Below are positions 57,224 through 64,000 of a stretch of 64,000 bases of DNA, piece by piece (within the stretch, counting starts at the first letter, position 1; the number at the start of each line of letters is the position of its first letter). Source of the stretch: Amphiura filiformis (Eukaryota > Echinodermata > Ophiuroidea > Amphilepidida > Amphiuridae); NCBI RefSeq assembly GCF_039555335.1, contig NC_092642.1, positions 58,135,776 to 58,199,775 on the forward strand, read 5' to 3'. Below the pieces are notes generated by a model. That model was not told where the DNA came from. It searched no databases and saw only the letters and a program-made list of their open reading frames with translations. Both the position numbers and the translations under genes were made by a program.

Positions 57224-57722
57224 TTAAGGTTAGTCTTAACCCTGGAATTATGGAAACTTTCGGGCCTCATAACTGCTAAATTGATGGTCTAAAAACTCTA
57301 AAGTATATAAAAGTATGCATATTTAGAATGGCAAAGACTTTATAAATTCATCTGTGATGTCAAATTTGGGCCAAAATGCTCATTTTTAGCCCAAAATGTT
57401 TTGTTAAATTTGTTAAAACTAGATAAAAATATATAGGAGCCGTTTTTTAAAATATTTTTTTGACTTTTGACCCAACATCACCAAAAATATTTGAAATTTG
57501 GGCGAAAGTCGGACTTTTTATGATTTTTTTGAAAATTAAGCATTTTTTTGAAGTGAAAAGAAGTGGGCCATAAAACCGTTTATTGGTGTTTGGGGCCAAA
57601 AAGTCTGGCCCAATTTTGACCTCACAGATGAATTTATCAAGTCTTTGCCATTCTAAATATGTACACTTTTATATAGGCCTACTTTAGACCAACCCACAAT
57701 TTAGGGTTAAGAGCAACCTTAA
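57224..57722. mobile_element. ~500-bp TIR element with TTAA flanks
   Basis: After TTAA the left end reads GGTTAGTCTTAACCCT; the right end is AGGGTTAAGAGCAACC before TTAA. Longer inner arms pair (AGAATGGCAAAGACTTTATA and inverse; TTCATCTGTGATGTCAAATT and inverse). TTAA targets are used by piggyBac and Kolobok elements. No transposase. Confidence 0.75.
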
Positions 57723-57887
57723 TGACCAAGGTACGTTGTCACTCTGTCTTTTAAAGTGATTTGAGTCTTACATAGCATGAAATAAGTATATAGGCCCTAT
57801 TTAAAATATTATGTAAATCGGAAGATTATGACCTTTAGAGAAAATTTAGATTTTAAAAGAAACTGACCTGAATAACTCTATACCATG

Positions 57888-58080
57888 TATACGGTATACT
57901 CTGGGTATACCAAGTCAGAAAATCCATGTTTTGTCAAGAAGCGGTAAATTTCTTGACTTTTGTTTAGCTATGTCTTGAATTAAATTTTGAAGAAAAAATT
58001 CAGATAAAATCAAGTAAAAGTCAAGATATTGGCCATTTTCTTGACATAACATGGACTTTTGGACCTTATACCATACAGTG
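57888..58080. repeat. Imperfect inverted repeat around CAAGAAAATGG words
   Basis: CTATACCATGTATACGG..AAATCCATGTTTTGTCAAG pairs with CTTGACATAACATGGACTTT..TTATACCATAC. Possible small MITE. Confidence 0.55.
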
Positions 58081-58830
58081 AGCTGTCGGGAGCGTTTAAC
58101 GGGTTACAATTTGAGGACATTGATCTCTCTCAATACAAGTTGTTCTTAGCTCTTCTTATACAAAAAATACTGTTCCGTCATCAAAATAAACATTTGTTTT
58201 TCAAAAATACATTTAACTAAATTTCACCAAAATACAGCTGCATATATTTCACACAATACAATTTTTGAGTAAGCATAAACCCGATAAAAGCTAAAATAAT
58301 TTTGATTCAAAATATACATAGGCATGAATTTCTTTGGTTTAATGTGACATAAAGATTCTACTTTATTTGTGTTAATTAGTTGTGGGTTTTGATATGTTTT
58401 ACACGCCTAGAATACGCCATGATGAGCAAATAAACAATTTGTATCCTACCTGGAAACAAACCCTCATATCTCAGTATTCAAATCCTTTTTGATGACATCT
58501 TAAAATGAAGTAGAAAGTCTTTTTAATAGTGGTCTGGTGGTGGTGGTGATTCAATATCTAAATTTTATTTCAAAAAGATGCAATTTATTGAGCCACTGTA
58601 CTTTTCAAAATTGTTATGCAAGTTGTATCAAAATGTTTGGTAGCCATCAGTTTTGATGGTTTTTGAAAAGCCTGCTTCTTCCAAATGCAACATTGGATTC
58701 TCTTGAAATGACCATAACTTTGAGCCGAACTTATTATTGTTATATGACTGTTTATGACAATTAATCAATACGTTATGAGGATCCACGTTGTATTTTGATG
58801 TGTCTGTCATGTCCACTGTATATCACTGGA
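58081..58830. other. Unassigned AT-rich sequence
   Basis: A (GGT)n stretch near 58533-58550. No gene recognised. Confidence 0.35.
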
Positions 58831-58838
58831 CACTGATG

Positions 58839-59408
58839 CACAGTGTCATCGCCCCGATATCTCCATGGTAGAAATCGCCATGGTAGGTTGAATCCATAGC
58901 CACGAAAGGTCATTTTATTCCGACCTTATGAGACGCATATAATTAGCCAAGTGACCTGACTAAGGCTACTGACAATAGCCGGGGTAATTGATTTCTCGCT
59001 GTGTGAGTAAGCTTAGGCCCTATACGACATTGCGGTCAATTGTCATACTGCCTCCACTGGAGTAGTGAGTGCAGATTATAGCCTGCGCGCTGTAGTCCAT
59101 ACAAGACCAACGCAATATAAAATTAGCGATTTTGGTCAGATTTTGAGTTCAAGACTCACGGCCGTTTCTCAAAGCGCAAACTAACGACTATCATATCTGT
59201 TCAACACGTATTTTCAAGTGTATGACCCAGATCTGGTTTCTTGAGACGAAATCATTTACGGGAGATATTCATCATCTTCTAACCCGGTATCCGAAGATTT
59301 TCGTCTGATATCGAAATCGTGCATAGCAATTCACGTGTATCGATCCCGTGTATTCATTTTAGTGTCTCTGCTGCACCAAATAATTATTAGCCAGGCGATG
59401 TCGGTGTG
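58839..59408. mobile_element. Transib/ProtoRAG-like non-autonomous element, copy 2 (inverse orientation)
   Basis: 570 bp, the reverse-complement relative of 27555-28119 over its whole length. The left terminus is CACAGTGTCATCGCC and the right, read inward, is CACACCGACATCGCC. TGATG flanks both sides (58834-58838, 59409-59413), an exact 5-bp duplication independent of that of copy 1. Both copies keep the same asymmetry: one CACAGTG end and one CACACCG end. Confidence 0.7.
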
Positions 59409-59679
59409 TGATGGGTACCAGCCTGTTCTCTTATGTGAAAGTAAACGTGGGCAAGTTGTAACAATAAAATATGAATTATAATCTTATGTGAAAATATCTC
59501 ATGTTAATATATACAATCTAATATGTTAAAACATACTTATTATGTTTAAAAAACTTTATACACAGACAAATAAATCTATATCTTGTTACGAGAAACATAA
59601 ACCAAACGCCATATTCAATTGCGGTATCGTTAACCCTAACGCCCGAAGGGCTTTTTGGCGACTGGAAGGGAAGGAAGGA

Positions 59680-59775
59680 ATAAAGGCTTGCTCAGGGTGG
59701 GATTCGAACCCGAGTCTCGACCCTTTGCATGCCAATCATTAGTCGGCGACACATTTTAGCCACGGGTCTTTCGCT
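59680..59775 (-). repeat. tRNA-like SINE head
   Basis: On the minus strand: GTGGCTAAAATGTGTCGCCG, then GACTCGGGTTCGAATCCCAC, i.e. A- and B-box words in tRNA spacing without a paired acceptor stem. Confidence 0.5.
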
Positions 59776-59919
59776 GGCTGGGCCAACGGAAGCGTGCCTG
59801 TATATCACTTTGGGCGATGCACTTGAGATGCACGCACGCACGGTGCATAATATCAAGCCGTGTATTATGTGCTCAACCAGGTCACCTGATTATTAAGAAT
59901 ATCAGAGCTCTGTATTATA

Positions 59920-60068
59920 ATTGAAGACCGAATTTAAAAAGACTAGTTTGTGTCTGACGTCAGAGCAAAGATACGGCGTGATTGGTTGCTGACCTGCGAA
60001 ATACGGCATTTTTGGTCTGGTTGACAGGACGTAATACGCAAACTAGTCTTTTTAATTCGCTATTCAAT
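59920..60068. mobile_element. ~149-bp MITE, ATTGAAGACCGAATTTAAAA ends
   Basis: Left arm ..AAAAAGACTAGTTTG and right arm CAAACTAGTCTTTTT..ATTCAAT are inverted, with a CTGACGTCAG palindrome inside (near 59955). AT-rich flanks (TATA on both sides) could be the target duplication. Confidence 0.75.
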
Positions 60069-60082
60069 TATATATTACATAC

Positions 60083-60337
60083 ACTGAAAGCCAAACTGGA
60101 GCCAGGGTGACTCTAAAAGCAGAGTCCAGCCACTCTGCGACTCTGTGGGAGTCATTTGACTCCCTTGAAGGGTCATACATTTCTTGAATCCGCGGAAGAA
60201 TCACCATTGATGAATCTACACAGGAGTCATTTGACTCCCAATGTGGAGTCATGTTAGACATAGAGTCGCGTAGTGGCTGGACTCTGCTTCTGGAGTAACT
60301 CAGACTCCATTTATAGAGTCACCCTGACTCCATTATA
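60083..60337. repeat. Palindromic element built of GAGTC/GACTC words
   Basis: The outer words GGAGCCAGGGTGACTCTA and TAGAGTCACCCTGACTCC are inverted, as are the inner GCAGAGTCCAGCCACT / AGTGGCTGGACTCTGC and GGGAGTCATTTGACTCCC copies. Strongly self-complementary. Confidence 0.75.
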
Positions 60338-60641
60338 CAGCCTTGCTAATAAAAAAAAAGTAACACTTTTGGAAGTTTTGTGATTATTAGATGGGGCCTA
60401 CCTCTCAGAACAACAAAATGAAAGGCCTCCTCCTTTTTCCAGGCATAATTGTATACGCGCTAATACAGCTGTAAGTATGGGTATTTACACCGATTTTGCG
60501 ATAAAAAAAAAAAAGAAAAGAAAAAACGCCCCTCTTCCTCCTTTTTTCGAAAACCCGGACGTGAAACATTTTTTTAAATATTTTACTAGCCTAATCATTT
60601 GTTTTTGATAGAAAAGAAGAATGAAAAAATATTTTATGTTT

Positions 60642-60810
60642 GGGACACGTCATTGGACTTGGGGGTGGGGGCTGGAAGTTGGGTCGGGCGATCATTTTTT
60701 TCACGAGGATTTGTTTTAAATTTTCATATATTACTGTATACACATGGATGGGGTATTGTTTTTCTTCAAAAACTTCCACCTTCCCACCTGTAAGTCAAAT
60801 GGTGCGTCCC
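60642..60810. mobile_element. MITE, GGGACRCACCATT family, copy next to the YHYH gene
   Basis: Left GGGACACGTCATTGGACTT with GGGGGTGGGGGCTGGAAG, right ..CTGTAAGTCAAATGGTGCGTCCC. It lies about 35 bp beyond the stop codon of the minus-strand gene ending at 60845, so it is probably inside or just after its 3' untranslated region. Confidence 0.7.
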
Positions 60811-60844
60811 TTAATAACATGAATAATGTCATATAATTGATGAT

Positions 60845-62336
60845 TTAATATCCATATAACCAAGTCAAGACACAAGTTATAGCGATAAGAAGGAAAACAG
60901 CTTGATGACGTCCGGAGCCATTCCCACTTGGGTCAGTTGGTTGTACTTGTGCTGGGCAGCTCTGATGAAACTCGTAATTCGGTCCTTCCACGGTATTATA
61001 TGCGCATTGGTTAGGTCCTCCAGGCCCGCCACCATCCCTCGGTGGAGGGGCACCGTCACCGTCCTGCGGAGGTCGCTGCCGCGGCATTGTGGAATCGGTT
61101 TTAGTAGTAAACTGCATCGGAGTTCCACGAAAGCATCCCAAGATATATGGATACACCTTGGTCATATGGTAGCGATATTTACCGTCTTCACCACATCGGC
61201 CATGACACTTATCCAATTCCGATTCTTGAACAAGTGTTCCGTCTTCTTTGTACGGGCCATAAATCGGGAATCCATCGCGAGCGATACCATGGACGCTGGT
61301 ATCTACCCCCGGGAACACACAGGCATCTGGCAGCTGGTGGTAGTGGTATGTTCCAGTCATATCTGGATGACCTTGGCAGTCGTCGAATTCTTCAGCCATG
61401 TCTCCTTCAACGGCATTGCTACCCTCTATATTAAACGGATTGAACAGAGCAACGCCGTGGATGGTCCACCCGATTGGGCCGCCTGTAAGGCACTCTTCTT
61501 TGATAAGAGGAGTGGGGTATTCTGGTAGATCGACTTCAAAGTCTTGTTGTATGGCTTGATTTGGGTTGATCATCATAGTGTCGTGGTTGGGTAGGCCTTT
61601 GAAGACAAATGACACCATGCCTTGGAAAATCACAGAGAACAAAACAAGAATACAAATTAATTTCAATGAATTGATTGTGAACAAGGTAACGCGTCGACAC
61701 AATTGAAGCGTTTGATCACTCGAGCCACTTTGTATGGGTCGAATTCAGTCTAATCGTTTTAATAGCGGAGCCATGCATGGGGATGTGACCCTCCCCAATC
61801 TTGGTCAAAATCGATTTTTTGGGGTGGGGGGGGGTGGGGAGGAGGGGCAAAGATGCAAACTTTTAGGAACATTTCCGGATTCCCCCTGCCATTTTATTTC
61901 CACTTGTGGCCAACCAGATGCTTCATTCACGTTATAAAGCCGATAAATAATGTAGACCTAGGTATATCATGGCATTGACTATAGGGCGCCCGGGACAGGG
62001 CGAGGGGTGAGTTCTTAAGATTAGCTAAGATTTGTACCCTCTTGAGGCTGAAATCATCAACAAAAATACGCCATTGGACCGGTTTTGATCATGAATGCAT
62101 GGGCAACCTGGGGTTAATACCTTACCTTGTATTTTCTGCGCTTCGGTCTGCGCAACGGTAACATTCCCATCACCTCGTACATCGTGTGGAATAACCGGAT
62201 CCCCGCGTATTTGGCTTACTTCATCAATAACGCCGTTCACTAGTTCTTCATAAGTGAGTCCTTCAGATGTGTTCGATAGAAGAAGAACACCAAACCATAC
62301 CAATATGGCCAACTTAAAACAACGTCCAAACGCCAT
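60845..62336 (-). CDS. Secreted, probably GPI-anchored YHYH-domain protein (two exons)
   Basis: Exon 1 is 62336-62126 and exon 2 is 61620-60845. The intron 62125-61621 (505 bp) has donor CAAG|GTAAGG and acceptor TTTTCCAAG|GC. Exon 1 ends in phase 1 and exon 2 resumes to give one glycine, so the 328-residue frame is continuous. Residues 1-26 are a signal peptide (hydrophobic LAILVWFGVLLL). The YHYH domain has TGGPIGWTIHGVALFNPF, then CQGHPDMTGTYHYHQLPDAC, then GFPIYGPY and KCHGRCGEDGKYRYHM. A proline/glycine-rich linker follows, then GNGSG and a hydrophobic tail (VFLLIAITCVLTWLYGY) like a GPI-attachment signal. YHYH proteins occur widely in bacteria, algae and marine animals and the domain's biochemical role is not settled; the paired His and Cys suggest metal binding (inference). 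ATTAAA lies just past the stop. Confidence 0.88.
61703..62020. other. Intron portion and G-rich stretch
   Basis: Inside the YHYH gene intron. Holds a run of Gs near 61821-61845 and 'GGCGCCCGGGACAGGGCGAGG' wording near 61985; nothing coding recognised. Confidence 0.4.
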
Positions 62337-62439
62337 CGTGATACCGTACGTTGGGAAATGTGAGAGCAGTTTGTAAATAGCAACCTATTAAAAAGAGGTA
62401 ATAAAATATTCATCATTTTCAAACACTGACGATATTGAG

Positions 62440-62980
62440 CGGTGGAGTTGGAGTGTCATTATGGTACCCCGGGGGTCTCTTCAAAAAAAATTGTACAGGG
62501 ATGTGCCACGCAGACTTTCGGATGCTGACTTTCTCTACCTACTTTTTGCTGTTTTTGCTATACCCATCAGTATATCAAGTTTCAACAAAATGCACCCAAA
62601 ATCACCCAAATTTGCCCTAATTGGGCGCTTTTAAGGGCACTTTTTCCAATATTTGCCAAAAAGGCACCCAAAACCGTGGTACATCCCCGTATCATCTTCA
62701 ACCAGGGAGAGACCCCCCCACCCCAGGGATTGCCCGGAGCTAGTGCTAATCAAACAATTGAAACCTTATTACTCGTCTTCTATGCAGTGGGGGTGGGGGG
62801 GGACAAATTATTCTACCGTAAATAGGGAGCCCGTTTATGCAAATGTATAGGCCTACGTAGTGTCCCGCCTATAAGCCTACGAATAGGGTTCGGATTGGAT
62901 TAAGGACTTGGGAAACTTATATGTATTCATTTGTAATACTCGTATGTATAGTCATGATAGTAATAATAGTCTGGCAGAAC
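62440..62980. other. Unassigned upstream sequence of the YHYH gene
   Basis: GGATGCTGACTTTCTCTACC at about 62520 also occurs near 30199 together with 'GGGCGCTTTTAAGGGCACTTTT', so a shared repeat covers 62440-62700. No gene. Confidence 0.4.
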
Positions 62981-63055
62981 GACTCGTAGCACACTGGTAT
63001 AGTCTCTAGACTTTTGATCCACAGGTTGTTGGTTCGAACCCCTGGTAGAACCCTG
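62980..63055 (+). repeat. tRNA-like segment (SINE head or tRNA pseudogene)
   Basis: GTAGCACACTGGTATAGTC and TTGTTGGTTCGAACCCCTGG give A- and B-box words. The anticodon-arm region CTAGACTTTTGATCCACAG resembles tRNA-Lys/Gln but mispairs, and there is no acceptor stem. Confidence 0.5.
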
Positions 63056-63286
63056 GTAGGATTTTAATTCTAATAAATTTATTTTACTTTTGTTAAGTCA
63101 GAGGAAATAATAATGACAATAAACTTGTATTATTAAACTGAACACTGTGGAATCTAACCTCATATACTTACGTATGCAAATGTTAACTACGGACAGTCTA
63201 AAAACATGTACGGCGATAACCTGACCAATAACCTGGGTCATTAATATGATGTACCATGATAGGAAGAACAATAAACTTAAAGGAAT

Positions 63287-63880
63287 CGGATAGCAACGTT
63301 TACACAATATTTTTTGTTGGGACATGAAAGCACATCAGACATATCGACTTGCATTCTGAATACGAGGAATGTTATTCTGATATTCAATAATTTAGATTTT
63401 TTTTAATATTCGCAATGATACAAATTTTATGGCAAAGTATTAAAAATGTATTCTTTTTATATTTTTGATATTTAACAGTCCTCGAAGTATGATATGTAGG
63501 CCTATACTAACAGTCTATGTAGCTGGAATGAAAAGCCACCCATCAATTGAAAATTGTGACCTCTCGTATTGAAGACATACATAAGTTTATTTTTGGGAAA
63601 AATATGTATCTTACGAAAGGTAAAAAATTTCAATGATGGACGTAAACTTTAACTTAAGTACATATCAATAGATTTATTAAGTTCACTTCGAAGACTGTTT
63701 TAAATGTCAAAAATATAAATTTTGAATAATTTGCCATAAAATTTATATTATATCGCGAATTTCAAAATATCCAAATCATTTGATATCAGAAGGACATTCC
63801 TCGTATTCAGAATGCAATTAGATATGTGTGACGTGCACTCATGCATACTTCACAAAGAAAACCGTGCAAACGTTGCTACC
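63287..63880. mobile_element. Long-TIR MITE, CGGATAGCAAC family, copy at right end
   Basis: Left CGGATAGCAACGTTTACACA, right GTGCAAACGTTGCTACCC. Inner arms (AGACATATCGACTTGCATTC, ACAGTCCTCGAAGTAT and inverses near 63690 and 63810) pair over about 250 bp. Same family as 19711-20343. Confidence 0.75.
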
Positions 63881-64000
63881 CAATCGCTTAAATTGCAAAC
63901 TTAATCGCCCTTCGTTTGTTTTTTGTTAGAAACGTGGGAATTTGTACGGTGCAGTTGGGCCAAAAATTAACATGATGATAAATCAATACATTATAAACGA

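Noticed and set aside
60902-61528. 208-codon plus-strand frame over the YHYH exon
   Set aside because: Antisense shadow; the minus strand has the domain, the splice sites and the signal peptide.

Overview
The window reads as a gene-poor, repeat-dense metazoan nuclear contig. Evidence for this is a spliced gene with a canonical GT-AG intron, intracellular lipid-binding-protein (FABP-type) genes, two LINE lineages, several tRNA-derived SINE-like units and many short terminal-inverted-repeat (TIR) DNA transposons. The AT-rich composition, repeat types and gene families suggest a marine deuterostome invertebrate such as an echinoderm or hemichordate. That placement is inference, because no single gene fixes the species. 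I see no bacterial features, no CRISPR array, and no LTR, retrovirus-like or Polinton element that I could support.

Host genes. Four protein genes are well supported. Three are intronless FABP-like genes: 12097-12516 minus, 26128-26547 minus and 31782-32204 plus. The first two lie in a segmental duplication (about 9.88-12.62 kb and 23.12-26.64 kb); the third is an older paralogue in the opposite orientation. All three have a CGTCAC (CRE-like) box about 136-148 bp upstream of the ATG and an AT-rich TATA-like box about 100-120 bp upstream. The fourth is a two-exon minus-strand gene (62336 down to 60845) for a secreted, probably GPI-anchored YHYH-domain protein of 328 residues.

Layout. 0-9.4 kb: a decayed CR1/jockey-like LINE broken up by nested DNA elements, including a ~4 kb TIR element that itself holds a 2.1 kb foldback palindrome. 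9.9-12.6 kb: FABP copy 1. 12.7-23 kb: TIR elements and long hairpins. 23.1-26.6 kb: FABP copy 2 with younger insertions whose empty sites are preserved in copy 1. 26.8-30.1 kb: several TIR elements, including one with a CACAGTG terminus and a 5-bp target-site duplication. 31.6-32.7 kb: FABP copy 3. 33.8-35.6 kb: a ~118-bp minisatellite full of TGACCT half-sites. 36-49 kb: tandem duplications, G-run-rich repeats and hairpin elements. 50-51.7 kb: a 0.72-kb tandem duplication with a tRNA-Met-like SINE-like unit at the junction. 52.8-56.2 kb: a hAT-like element holding a 38-bp minisatellite and a 5'-truncated R2-group LINE. 56.3-60.3 kb: a SINE and more TIR elements, including the inverted second copy of the CACAGTG-ended element. 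60.6-62.4 kb: the YHYH gene. 62.9-63.9 kb: a tRNA-like segment and another long-TIR element.

The host genes show no evident shared pathway. The most informative part of the window is its transposon archaeology: paralogous empty sites, intact target-site duplications and, in one case, a LINE reading frame that becomes continuous when an insertion is read through. All homology statements rest on motif recognition by eye; no database search was run.
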